Origin: Tolypocladium sp. Sup5 PDA-1
Taxonomy: Eukaryota > Ascomycota > Sordariomycetes > Hypocreales > Ophiocordycipitaceae
NCBI GenBank assembly: GCA_000750105.3
Contig: JPHH03000015.1
Location: forward strand, 496,001 to 560,000
Length of the DNA: 64,000 bases
Direction: 5' to 3'
Shown piece by piece: positions 21,258 to 32,627 of the stretch. A program made the translations under genes and the position numbers. The first letter of the stretch is position 1. Each line of letters starts with the position of its first letter. Below the pieces are notes generated by a model. The model was not told where the DNA came from and searched no databases. It saw nothing but the letters and a program-made list of their open reading frames with translations.

Positions 21258-23195
21258 CTAGCCCTCGCCACCCTCCGGGTCCTCATCTTCATCGCCAAGC
21301 TCCTTGTCCACGTCCTCCTGGACCTTGCCGCCCGCGCTCTTCAATATCTCGGCGACAGCCAGCCCGCCCGCCGTGAGCCACAGGAAGTGGTTCGACTTGA
21401 ACTGGTCTATTTGGTTGAAGAAAGCATGGAACCTGGTCCCTGTCAGCAAAGCTCAACCCGTCAATCATGTCCCATCAGCACTTACGTGTTCTCCTTCTCC
21501 TCCACGTCAAAGATGCGCGTGTAAATGTGCTTGTCCTTGAACGCCTGCAGCTTCTCGTCGTACCGGTCAAAGTCAATCTCCGGCCGGTTCAGCGAGTCCT
21601 TGGCCCTCCTGTTGTAGTTCTCAAACACCGGCCGCTCCAGCAGCAGACCCAGCCCCGGCGCCTTGGGGATCGCAATCTTGCGGTTCCCATAGCTCTGCTC
21701 AATAATGTCCAGGTCCGTCCCGCACCGCACCACCAAGCTGACCATGCCGACCATCTTGCGGATCTGGTGCATCATGAAGCTCTGCCCGTGCACCTTGAGC
21801 GAGAGCCACTCCGTGTCGCCGATGATGATGGGCTTGGGGTTCACGACAAAGGACTTGATGTGTCTCTTGGCCGAGGCATCGGTGAAGGGCTTCTGCACCG
21901 TGTAGTTGTGGAAGTTGTTGGTTCCGACGTATTTGTCGAGCGCAGCCTGCAGCCTTTCCCGTCGCTCGGTGCCGACGCGATAGCGGCGCTTAGCGGAAAC
22001 GTAGGCGGCCTTGATGTCTCGAAGAGCAAAGTCGACGGGGCCGAGCTCGCGGTGCTTGGGCCTGACGCTCGTGAGGGTGAGTTTGGCCTTTTGTCCGTTG
22101 GCCGCCGTCTCCGTCGCATCTTGGGCGGGCTCCTTCTTCTCGGTCGTTGCAGACTCGTCCTTTGCTTCTGAAGCCTCGGGCTTGTCCGTCTCGGACTCCT
22201 CGAGGTCGGCGACGTGCAGCTGCTCCAAGACCGCGGCGCGAACTTCAGGGTCCAGCGCGGCCAAGATGGGCTTGACCTCCTTCTCCTCCACGTCGGTCCA
22301 AAAGTCCTTTACGTCTGCCATCCTCGCACTCACCACCTCCTCGGCGCCGTACTCCTTTGTCAGCTCGGCGACCTTCCTGCCCAGGAAGGTCTGCGGGTGC
22401 GGCGGCAGCAGGCAGTAGCTCGGCATGAGGTACTCGTACCACCGCGAGTCACAGTACTGGTAGCAGTTGAAGCTGTTGTTGGTCCGCTGGATGCCCCATA
22501 CCCGGATCTGCTCCGGCAGCAGGGCGTTGATCTTCTCGACAATGTCCTCCTCCTCGATGATGAGCTTCAGGCTGATGACGTTGCCCGCCGCGTGCACGCC
22601 CTTGTCCGTCCGCGCGCATCGTGCCAGGCTCGACTTGCGCGGGTCGTCGGCGTTGGCCTTGGAGATGGCCTTGGCCTCGATGAACGCCTGGAACAGGTCC
22701 CTCTCGATGGTGGGTTCGTCGCCGTTGACCTGCATGCCCTTGTAGCCCGTGCCCGCGTAGCCGATCATGACGGCCACCTTGCGCTTCGGCCGGCGCTCCT
22801 CGGCGGCAATCTCGTCCTTGGAGAACGGGTTGTTCTTGTTGTCGCCCTCGACCGATTCGCCCTTGTCGTTTACCTTGCGCCGCTTAAACTCGCGCCAGTC
22901 GTCTTGCTTCTTGCGCTTGTTGGCGTTCTTCTGCTCGCGTCTACAGCCTGGTCAGCCCCATTGGCGATGCGGTCTCTTCTAGGCGACGGGGAACCTACCT
23001 CCATTCTCCTCGTCCGGTGTCCCCGCGCTTCTTGGTTCCTCCTTTTCCGTCGTCGTGCTTAACATCCTTGTTGGAGCCATCGGCGGCAGGTGGTTCGCTC
23101 GCGGCCGCAGAGTCCGGCTTGGAGCCGCTCGGAGCGTCGCTGCGCTGCTCCGCGGGAGCGCTATTCTCGACAGGAGGTTCGTCGCCGGCCGCCAT
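21258..23195 (-). CDS. pus1: tRNA pseudouridine synthase, Pus1 type
   Basis: The model is complement(join(21258..21432, 21486..22940, 22999..23195)), 608 residues. It is predicted to isomerise uridine to pseudouridine in tRNAs and some mRNAs and snRNAs in the nucleus. The N-terminus is acidic/Ser-rich, then basic (KRKKQDDWREFKRRK, nuclear-localisation-like). VAVMIGYAGTGYKGMQ opens the TruA fold, and the catalytic Asp is in CARTDKGVHA at about D178. A charged insertion (about residues 300-370) separates the two lobes. The last exon supplies FHAFFNQIDQF, a typical C-terminus. Introns are 58 and 53 bp. It is convergent with Med22. Confidence 0.92.
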
Positions 23196-23547
23196 GCTTG
23201 CATTGGGTCTGGAGAGTGTTGGTGGCAGTTGGGACTTCGGTGGAGAGGCTCAGAAGTTTGGGAGAGCTTCACTGACAGAGAATTTCCATCTCGACTTTTC
23301 CTCCAACAGTGGGGCCGCCCTTCCCTTGGTTTGGTGGGGAGACGCAAGCAGGTTGGCAGGCTACCCTAGACCAGCCTCGCTCTTGGCACCGTGGATGGCA
23401 CTGGCACTCACGTCCTCCCTCCATGCACATCAACCAGCCTGAAATGGATCAACAGCATTACGGGCATCATAGGCAAGTATTGATCAAAGAACCAGCGAAC
23501 CGTCCCGTGCTGCAATCCAAACGCACCGCTTCCCCCAACATCTTCAG

Positions 23548-24393
23548 TCAACCGTACTCCCAGTCCCAGTCAACCATGACCTCGCGAGCCAAGTTACCAG
23601 CCCGTTTCCTCTCCGGACAGACCATGCTGCAGCGATACGTCAACTCGTCGCCAGTGCCGACTCCGTACGAAGCTTGCGCCCACAAGCACCCACTGACCGA
23701 GTACACCGCCACGCCCAGCATCTGAGAGCCGTCTGTCGTATCCGCGGAAGGCCTCGGGCTGCCGTTGCTACTCGTGGTTGGGACCGGTTGGATGGCCGTC
23801 ACGGGGGCTGCGCCGGTGAGGTATGCCATGGAAGCGCAGTCAATGGACGTCAACGGCGCCGTCGTTGGCTGGGGCTGGCTTGATTTGTATGTTGTCGTCA
23901 TGGTGTAAGTGTCCATGGTTGAACTTGTTGACCCTGCCATGTCGGGGAGTGCGGTCGCCTCTGTCGACACCAAGGTGAACCGTTCCAGGCTTTCCCTGCT
24001 GCGTTGTCAGACTTTGATCCGCGTTCTGACCTGAAGGCCGGGGATAACACACGTTTCTGCCTGCTGGCTATTATTGTTATTGTCCTCTTTGTCCTTGCTC
24101 TGGCTGTCGTGAATCCTCCCCACCACGGCCGCCACGATGAGGGATACGAGCACGGTGACGAAGATCGACGTGAGCAGCCTGACAAAGATCGTCCTTCTCG
24201 CCTTGGCCTTTATCTTCGCATCACTTGCCACTTCTTCCTGGTACTGCGGCGGCGCCCTCTCGTCGCCGTACGCGGGCGGTTGTCGCAGGCTGGCCGGGTC
24301 GCTCTCCGACAGAGCCGGGTCGTCAGTTCGACATACGCCGTTTGCCGACACGCTTGGGGTCGGGTAGCGGACCGGACGGCCCTCGGGTTCCAT
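23548..24393 (-). CDS. hypothetical single-pass membrane protein
   Basis: The model is complement(join(23548..23998, 24053..24393)), 263 residues. The N-terminal 65 residues are polar with a PPxY-like stretch (PPAYGDERAPPQY). One strong transmembrane helix covers about 70-92. A Ser/Thr/Pro-rich outer part with few cysteines follows. The 54-bp intron (23999-24052) has GTGTGT and CGCAG ends and joins the two open frames in phase. The likely topology is N-in, C-out. I recognise no family; the PY motif would fit recognition by a Rsp5-type ligase, but this is speculative. Confidence 0.55.
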
Positions 24394-25437
24394 TTCGGAC
24401 GCGCGAACCTGCGTTGGGCAGTGAGGCGGCGCCTGCTTCGATTAACAACGACGGTCAGTCGACACCATCGTGATGCCGCAGCGCTGAGGTCGATGCTATG
24501 GTGCAGGATTCATGAGGCGAGGCGAGGCCGAGAGGGTGGCTTTGAGGCTGACCTCCGCCCCTTCTTGCCTTGTGAGCTGAATGCCAACTGACGGGGGCGC
24601 AGAACCTGGGCCGGGTGTTTGCCTCGTGTTGGAATGGAAGCCAACTCCGAATGTCGCACATGGATGAGACGCCACCAACCACAGCACCAGAAGAGAGTCG
24701 TCTGGGCCAAAGAGCAAAATCTATGATCACCCGAGCCGCGAAATGTCGATGATCCTGTTACGTCAAGGACGTTTGGGATTGGGCGATAGGTCATACGCCA
24801 TCATCGCCATGTGAGGAGCTTGACGGCCGAGATGTCGCCTTGTTCACGATGCCTCGATACGTACGGCCAACTCACCTCCGCAAACTCCGGATTCTGTTTA
24901 ATTGGCCACCTGCCTACTTGTATACCATGATGAGAGACTGCGGCTGGTTTGAGAGAAGAGTGATTGTGCCACAAGACGGCTGCCCGGTTTCCGAGGTTGC
25001 CACCCTGATCCAGTCGCCCGTCGGCCAATAAACTCACTCACACAGTCTTGCGTTGCAGGCAACAATGTCGATCAAAGTACACTGCGCTGCGGCACAACAA
25101 TCCCCGTCTCATCCAGCACCCTCGTGATCCAGCCGACCGATTCAGCCTCACTCATCGACAGGAATGCCCTCGTTGTCGCCTGGCTCTCCGCCCCCTCGGG
25201 ATGGTGGGTGAGCTGATCGGCGACGTTGCTCCAATGAGGTCGTTGCGCAAGCTTGGGCTTGTGCAATCGTGCTTGGGGACTATGCGAATCCATTGATGTA
25301 TTGTTTTGTATCTAAAACTGGCGTCTTAAACTTAATGCTCACTCCCTGTATGTGCAGCCGCGGTCATTGTCTTGTTCGTTTTGGAGACGGGACCGTTATG
25401 GCTTCTTGCCTGCTGGTAGCCATGCAATACGTTTGCT
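24394..25437. other. intergenic region
   Basis: Only short frames occur on both strands, with no domain signature. I see nothing beyond promoter and 3' flanking DNA. Confidence 0.45.
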
Positions 25438-25861
25438 TCAGCCAGCGCTTCCTCGTATAGCCCTCAAGAAATGTTCTATACGTTCCAAATTGTAGGCCGC
25501 TTTGTTCCGCTCGTAAAGCTCATGGATGGCCGCAATCCGTTCCTCCCATGTCCGTCCTGGCTGACGAGGCTGTGTCGTCGTCCCCTCTTTCTTTTCATCG
25601 TTATTTTCTTCTTTCTTGCCACTCTTCTCGTTGTCCTTCATCTTGTCCTCGTTCTCGTCGGTCCCGACCAGAACGGGAAGAACTGGTTCTCCTCGGACAC
25701 CTCAAGTCAGTCGCTTCTTCCCCGACAGCACGTTGCCTTATCTCACCTGTAAGGTCCTCCCAGAATGCCGAGGCTCCTCTATAGAGATTGCAGTATGGTC
25801 GAAGCCCACCGGAATTGTCTGGAGTAACCGTCCAGGATTCGTCGTCGGAAGAGGGGTCCAT
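25438..25861 (-). CDS. small acidic-basic hypothetical protein
   Basis: The model is complement(join(25438..25700, 25747..25861)), 125 residues. The N-terminus is acidic (MDPSSDDESW), the centre is a Lys/Glu-rich run, and the C-terminal part is helical with WEERIAAIHELYERNKAAYN. A 46-bp intron (25701-25746, GTGAGA...TTGAG) joins the frames in phase. No family is recognised. The split and the coherent C-terminal helix suggest a real gene, but a chance arrangement cannot be excluded. Confidence 0.45.
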
Positions 25862-26257
25862 GGTTGTTGGTTGGAGTTGTGGTTCGGGTTGGATATTGAG
25901 GATGGAAGTTGGAAGTGGAACAACGACACGAAGAGTCAACGTAAACGAAAAAGAATAAATGAAAAGGTCCGGTGCATCAAGTGATTGCTCTCTTGCGTAG
26001 TTCTGCGTGACGAGGCGACCTGTGTTGTGAATCACTTGCTCTGCCAGTGCTCAACCGAGCATCGCTCACTGCTTCTCTACGGGTACAGCGTACTCCCTCC
26101 GCTTCCATAACCACACCTCTTCTCATTGTGTTTGAGCATCGAATAATACACTAGAGATTAAAACTTGTGTTTCTAATCCAAACCCTCCTCCGTTTGTACA
26201 AGACTGGCCCTTGGGTGACTTGGCTGCAGGACATCTGGCTAGTAGCCTCTCGACAAT
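25862..26257. other. intergenic region
   Basis: This is promoter-side DNA of the small protein gene and the 3' flank of the serine hydrolase gene. Nothing else is seen. Confidence 0.45.
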
Positions 26258-27968
26258 TTAATTCACATTCAGGGCATGCTCAGAGCCAGGCACCTTGGTG
26301 AAACGCGGATGCTGGCGAACCTCCTCACCGTCATGCGCCCAGATCAGCTCATCGACCTTGTTGGAAGCACCCCGTATAAAAGCAAGCTTGAACATGTCCT
26401 CGACCAAGGGGTAGGTCAAACGGCCGCGCTGCGCCTGCCAATCGCGGCTACAGAGCCAGTGGAACGTGTCCCCTTCCAGATGCTCGAGGGCCCATGTTTG
26501 GGAGTGTCGACCTTGGAAAAGGACTTGCAGTCTGGGAAGAAAACAGGGTTCCTGTAAGAGCCGCACAACGATAACGACGTTCAAGGCCCCGACGTAGCGG
26601 TAGGTGCCCATAAAATCCCGCAAGTCCGGGGGTGACGCCCGGCTGAGGACGCGCAGCTCGCCGAAGCGCTGCAGGAGAGTACGATAGCTCTGAATGTGAC
26701 TATGGGCGGCTTCTTCAACGAAGCTCATAATGTCAACGGGCGCTGGACTGTCCACCAAGGCCTCGACCAGGACGTGAGCGACCCAGGACGCGGGGTCCGC
26801 CAGGCCGATCGTGTTGGTCAAGACGACCACGCTGGCGTCAATCTCGGGTAGCATACCAAGGAACGACGTGTAGCCAGCCAGGTTGCCGGCCTGTGAGACG
26901 ACAGACTTTGCGCAGCCGGCCCCGGGGACCACTTTGGGCAGTTGGCGGACGAACACGCTGTTGATCTCCTCATGTGATATGGAGCCTGGTAGTTGGTGAC
27001 AGAAGAGACCGAGCATGGAGGAAGAACTGCAGAGCGAGAGGCCACTGAACATGTCGCCAAAGGGTTGCGCGCCGTTGAGCGCACGCATCACGGCGCAGGA
27101 ATACGTCAGGAGATCATCGACGGAGCTCAGGATGCCCAGCGCAGAGCCCATAATGGTCCCGCTCTGAGCCTGGGGCCGGCGAAGCAGAGTCCAGGTACCG
27201 TTATCGAGCGCAGCGTACGGATCGGCAACGACTGCCTCTGGGATTCTGTCGTGGACTGCCGTCGTGCTGCGCAGCGCGAGGGGTGAAATGGTGGCCTCCA
27301 CGATGTACCGGCCGTATGGGCGCCGTACAACGTGCTCGATAATCTCGCCGGCGAGTGCGTAGTTCCAGTTACTGTAGTGGACTCTGCTGCGAAAGGGATA
27401 GACCGGATACAACTCGGCAATGGCATCCAGGGTCTCCCGCTTGGCGAGGAGGAGCTCGCCGTCGGAGCCGCACCACCAGGCGTCCGATCTGGCCAGGCAA
27501 AGCCTGTGGGCGATCACGTCCGTAACAGTGGCCTGCTCCGTAACCCAGTGACACACGCTTCTGAAATTGGGCAAGATGTCTTTTACGCGCATCTCATAGC
27601 TGAGCTTCCCTTCGCTCACGAGGTGTGCGATGGCCAGCGCCGTGAAGGACTTGGTGATGGATCCGATGCCGTAGACCGTGGACGAGTCGGGAACCTCTCG
27701 GTCCACCAAGTCTTTGTAGCCATGGTTAAACGTGAGAAGGATCTGGCCGCGCTGAGCGACGCCGACTGACATTCCCAGGACGCCCGAGACCCTGCAAATG
27801 TCTTCGATTATCCCCAGGCGATTCTCAAGACGCCGCTTGAGCGCGGCCACTTGGACCAATCGTTCGCTACAGGAGGACCGCCATTGTTAGCTCACGCCGG
27901 GCAGGCCCACGATCGAATGGCGAGGGAGGCAGCTGGGCAACGTACATGTTTAGAGAGGAGGAAGCCAT
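26258..27968 (-). CDS. beta-lactamase-fold serine hydrolase (class C/penicillin-binding-like)
   Basis: The model is complement(join(26258..27866, 27946..27968)), 543 residues. The fold acts through an acyl-serine: S77-I-T-K80 is the SxxK nucleophile motif and Y172-S-N174 is the YxN motif. VYGIGSITKSF and VIAHRLCLARSD are typical of eukaryotic and fungal members with esterase, transesterase or peptidase-type roles. The first exon is only 23 nt (27946-27968). I infer it because the main frame has no ATG near its N-terminus but is preceded by a GCTAAC branch motif and a CTGTAG acceptor, and the two pieces join in phase. An alternative start is the ATG at 27772, which would remove part of the fold. 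The substrate is unknown. Many fungal relatives lie in metabolite clusters, but none is seen here. Confidence 0.8.
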
Positions 27969-30456
27969 TGGCGCGGATGGTTGCAGCACACTGGCTCTCG
28001 ACTCGTATGGGTCTTGCTTGGTAGAAGATAAAGGCAGACAAGTAAAAGCTGAGTCGCACCACTGCCGAGGTACTTGTGCTTGTGATTGTTTGGGGGGAGA
28101 GGAAGACACGAATGCCGGAGTGGTCGCTCGTGGCACGGCATGAAGTCAACCCACCACTGGGGGCAGGATCTCCCCAACCTCGGCGACGTTTCAGACTTGG
28201 GGAGGCAAGAAGCACCGCTCTCAATGCATCATGAGCCACGAGCTTCACGTGGCGGGCGTATGTACGCGACGACGTGAATCAGGGGGCGTGGGTGGTGGCT
28301 TCCACGCGCCTGGCCAAAGCAGGGAGCTTCGCTGCGTCGTCTTGCGCACGGAAAAAGCAATCGCAACTGCGAGCATGTAGCAACTCGTTGGCTTGCGGTA
28401 ACAGGTGCTGCAGTGCACATTCAGCAACGTCAGAGATCGAGTGTGGTTCAACATGATTATAGGAACTGTCGCCCTTTGTCTCCATCCTACCATTGCCTCC
28501 GAAGACAAGCAAATATCATGTCTACCACTGAATCGGATTTTCGGCATCGACAGGGTCAGCGCGAAGGATGTCTTTCCACAGGCCAGACTCCTAGTCTCGA
28601 ACTCCGGTTTGACACTCAACGCCCATAGAAAAGAGTTCACTTCTCTCTGCGCCGGTCCACTCAGACGTTGCTATTTTGGACACATGAGATTCCCGCCATC
28701 CTTCCTCTAGAGGCTTTTTCTCAAGGACGTTCGGCATTGTTCCACTTTGAGGTTTGTTGTTGGTAGCAGAGTCGAAATTTGCACACCTGTTCCCCGTTGG
28801 GAAATAGCTCAAGATCTTGTTCAATGCAGACTTGAAAAACATGTCCAGCACTGGCGTCATCATCCCCTGAGAGAGGTCTGATGTATTGTGCCCAGTTCAG
28901 CCATAGCGCCTTGTTGAAACATTTCACTCTGGCGGACTCGAGCTCATATTCGTGGGCTATATCCCGCACGTGACGCAGGACGAGTACGCTCACAGAGGTG
29001 AATGTCCGGATGGGGGCTACCTCGATGTCTCGCGGGGGCGACATAATAGTGAAGCGATCCCCCTTCCGCAGGATGCTCCCTTAGCAAGTGCGTGATGTGC
29101 TGAGAAAGGCGTCGACAAAGTAAAGAGGTTTATCCGTAGGCTGGCTGGGGATCTTGGGTCGAGTCAGGACAATGAACTGTGTTATCCTAGGGAGCATTCG
29201 CTACTCACCCCGTGCTGCCGACTTTGTCGAGTCAGGAGACGAGACAATCGGCCACGAGCCGACTGCGACTGGAATGGGTGGGCAACGAACGTAAAGAACA
29301 GTAGCGGCTCTGGTTGCAGTGCTATTGGTGAGATTGAGATGATGGCCTAAAGACAGATGATGAAGCTGATGTGCCGGGTGGCTTCAAGATGGTTGCAGTT
29401 GATCGAAAGGATGTGTGTCACCTCGCCCCAAGGGCGAATGTGGCTGCGCATGCATGAGTTGAGCCTCGACTGTAGCATTGCCTTTACTCGGACTGGAACC
29501 TCCCCATCCTCTTGCACCTGTCCCACCTGTTCATGGACATAAGCCTTGCTCTATAACTTCAGGTAGATGCTGCTCTGTATCATTAAAGATGGCCACGCTC
29601 TCAAGAGAGTTATTATCCAGGAACAGCAAGAACGCAATGAACCCTGGCTTGGTCTGCCCCGGCGAATCTTCGCAACCCATCATCTTGGCTGGAGTATGAT
29701 GGCGGTTTTTAGTATGGCTAGGGAAAAAAGGCTCGAGAGGAAGTGCAAACCAGTGTGTTTGGGCGGCTCCCAGTGAGTCGAGGAGATCGGTGCCGTAGCA
29801 GGGAGACTCCCTCGTCAGACACGATCTTGAGAGTGTTGACACCTGTGGACTCCATTGTTCATACACCGTCGCGAGGGCCGCGATTATGAGCTTGCCTGTC
29901 AAACTGTGACAGGTTGAGCCCTCTGTAAACATTTTTGAGCCTGGAAAGGTGCCCATCTTAGTCGCTTAAGCCTGCGAGGTGGTGATGTCGCTAGACTCGA
30001 GGTAGGCTTGTGATGGGTTCGGTCTTGCCGTTGCTTGACAGTTGGGCATGAAGCATTCAGTCGGGAGATCATTTTCTGCCAAGGTGGCATGAAAGGGGTA
30101 GAAACTTGAGGGGAAAATAGCATTAATAGCCTCAGTTGTGGCAGATGGCCCTCGGATTGATCTCCGCAAAACTCGACGACACGACACTGCATCCTACTGC
30201 TGCGTGTAGCCATGTAAGCTACCAGACAACCATAAAGCCCAATGATAGCTTATGTTTTCTTAATAATGCTTACCTGCGTACGGAGTACCGAGACGAAGTG
30301 TCTTATCTGCAGCCGCCAAGCGATGGGGACATCCCGTACTTGTTCGTGGAGAGTTCCACCACACGGCATGACGGTCAAGCCTGCAACGGCAGTTTGGAAC
30401 GGACAATCTCAAAACCTGGGGCAACTCCCTCGAGGAGATGCGGAACGGCGGTAGCT
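27969..30456. other. long non-coding stretch
   Basis: About 2.5 kb holds many short frames (for example 28721-29044 and 29531-29956, minus) without recognisable domains or consistent splice joins. The DNA just to the right is a decayed transporter, so parts of this stretch may be its eroded N-terminal half. A 21-bp block at 29411-29431 recurs at 34965-34985. Confidence 0.4.
29411..29431 (+). repeat. dispersed 21-bp block (copy A)
   Basis: This is an exact match to 34965-34985 in the same orientation. Flanking sequence does not align well, so the shared unit is short. Confidence 0.7.
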
Positions 30457-31201
30457 TAGTCGCGAGAAGCAGGCTCTGTCGCAGCGGATGGCGCAGGCCC
30501 GCGGCGATAAGACTCCCTTTTCGGTGTCGCAGTTCAAAGAGACGGTCCTGGATCTCAAGGCATGGGCAGTCTTTTGTTCGGCGTATTGGTGACGACGCAG
30601 CCACCGGTGTTGACGTTTGTGTCTCTCGTGAAGAAATCCATTGGGTACTACAGGCGTCAGACCGCGCTGTAATAATACTACACGGCACCATTTGGGGCGG
30701 TCCAAATTCTGCCGCTGGTTGGCGTGGTGGTTTGCTTGCTCTTCCCGAAGAATCGGACACTTGTCTTGATCATCCCGCCACTCGCCGGGAATATCTTTCT
30801 CCTCAAGCTGTCTGTGGATGCCGGATGGCGGCTGATTGTCTCGTCGTGTCTGGTATGTGCGCCTGCGTCACTGTCAAACGCCAAATAATACTGGCACGTC
30901 AAAGGCATCGTGCATCACGTCGGCCGTGTCCATCTTGCTTGCTCTCGCGGCGTCCAACGTCAAGGGAAGCACAAAGCGGGCAATCGTGAACACCATATTC
31001 TTGATCGGATACTGTGCAGGATGCGTCGGGTCGCCGCAGCTCTAGACAAGCAGGCCACAGTACGTGGAGGACGTCACAACTGCTCTTGTGACCTGGGGTT
31101 TGCTCTTGGTGGTCACCATTGCATATTGTACCGCCTGCGTTCGCGAAAACAACAAGAGAGATGCCAGCGCATCAGGTCGTACCCGCAAGAGAGTTGGATA
31201 A
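30457..31201 (+). pseudogene. decayed Dal5/allantoate-permease-type MFS transporter
   Basis: Plus-strand frames here read like the second half of an anion:cation symporter (Dal5/Tna1) MFS protein. SREKQALSQRM...FKETVLDLKAWAVF matches the central loop and TM7 entry. PFGAVQILPLVGVVVCL and LIIPPLAGNIFLLKLS resemble TM8-TM9. AASNVKGSTKRAIVNTIFLIGYCAG is a family hallmark. YVEDVTTALVTWGLLLVV ends the fold. The frame is broken by TGA at about 30590, a double TAA at about 30676, TAA near 30884 and TAG near 31042, with frame changes between. Three of these would be explained by C-to-T changes in CAA/CAG/CGA codons. No N-terminal half is recognisable upstream. Confidence 0.75.
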
Positions 31202-32627
31202 GTGGTGTTGGTTGAGAACGGGGCACCAAAGTCGGACCTAAAAGACAAAGAGGACGGGCCTTTCGGATACGTATCTGTAAGTGAGACGAGACGCATTGGG
31301 CCCAGGACCAGACATCGGCAGCCCAAAGACGCCTGGTTGTCCCGTCTCGTGGCACAGTCTGATCCTGGGGTCAATCCAAGCCTCAACCCGGAGAATTACA
31401 GATACGGTACGGACTATCCGTACTCCGTACTACCCCATATACTCCGTACTTGGTACCTTATTCAGACCTCGTAGCCATGCACATCCGGCAAGTCTGGTTG
31501 GGTGCACACTCCACACTCCGGCAGTCAGCCAACAGTGTTCGGCGCCTCCCAGGCTTGCAGGCCCCTTGTAGCGAATCCAAATGAGACGGTGGCTGTGAAC
31601 CGGCAAATGCTGCGCTGAGTCGCTGACCGCCAGTAGCAAAATAAGATGAAGACCCGTTTGGCCACGTAACCGCCTCGCTTACAGGTGGAGAGTTACAACT
31701 CATTTCATGTTGACACCAGGCCGTGCCCTCGCCGGCGTTGAAGAAGATGCTCTTGGTACAGTTTGCTCACGCCGGACTGTCACGGAATAGCGGCAACTTT
31801 GTGTGTTGTTGGCCGTTCCTGTCCATCCTCGGGCGAATCCTTCGTTTCTTACTTGAAGAAAGCTGCCATGTGGGTTCGCACTGGCGGGCTGGCCCGAGCA
31901 ATGGGGCTCTGCAGGGGATGTGTCAGGGGCATGTTTCGGCTTGGCTTGCTGTCAGCACTGCCCTTGCCTCTTTTGGTTGTAAGATTCTTGACCAGAGCTT
32001 GTTCGTCCCTGGACGCTTCGAGACGGACGCAGTTCAGATGAAGAACGGTGCAGATACGCATCACCAATGACCGGAGTCTTCAGTCATCGATGCTCCGTGC
32101 ATCTCATCTCGTACAACATGACTCTGCCGCCTCGTGATTCACGGGCCATGTGAAACACAAAGCCCCCGAGCAGGGCGCTTTCCCCCGGCACTTTTGAAGC
32201 CCGCCGGGTGTCAGGGGGGGATCCGTCTGCGGCCAGCGGCACTGTCGGCACCTAATCCCGCTGTGCCGTCTGCCTTTGTTTGGCTCCCGGTAACGCCGCC
32301 CCTGCAGCTGCGCTTGCTGGCCGCCACTCCTTATTAATAGCGCGCAGGGCGCAGGGAGTCGTGTCAGGGACTGGATGGACTGTTGGCAGGTCTAGACTCG
32401 AACGGGAGCGAGGCTTGGAAACCGACCCCATCGGGGCAATATTCGGCAGCGACTTTTCTCCCATCAATCCTTCTTCCCTGTGTCTCACTTGTAAAACCAC
32501 GACATTCGTTCCAGTCACTCTTTACTACTCGTAATTCTCGTTACGGGCCAACTCTTCCCTTCTTTAAACTTCAACGACCGACCATTTACAACGACGGCGC
32601 TGCATTGCATTGAAGCAGCCGGACACC
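31202..32627. other. intergenic region upstream of the bestrophin-like gene
   Basis: No convincing gene is seen. Two copies of the 9-mer TACTCCGTA occur at 31421 and 31440. The last about 180 bp is pyrimidine-rich leader DNA ending in a CACCATGG start context at 32628. Confidence 0.45.
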
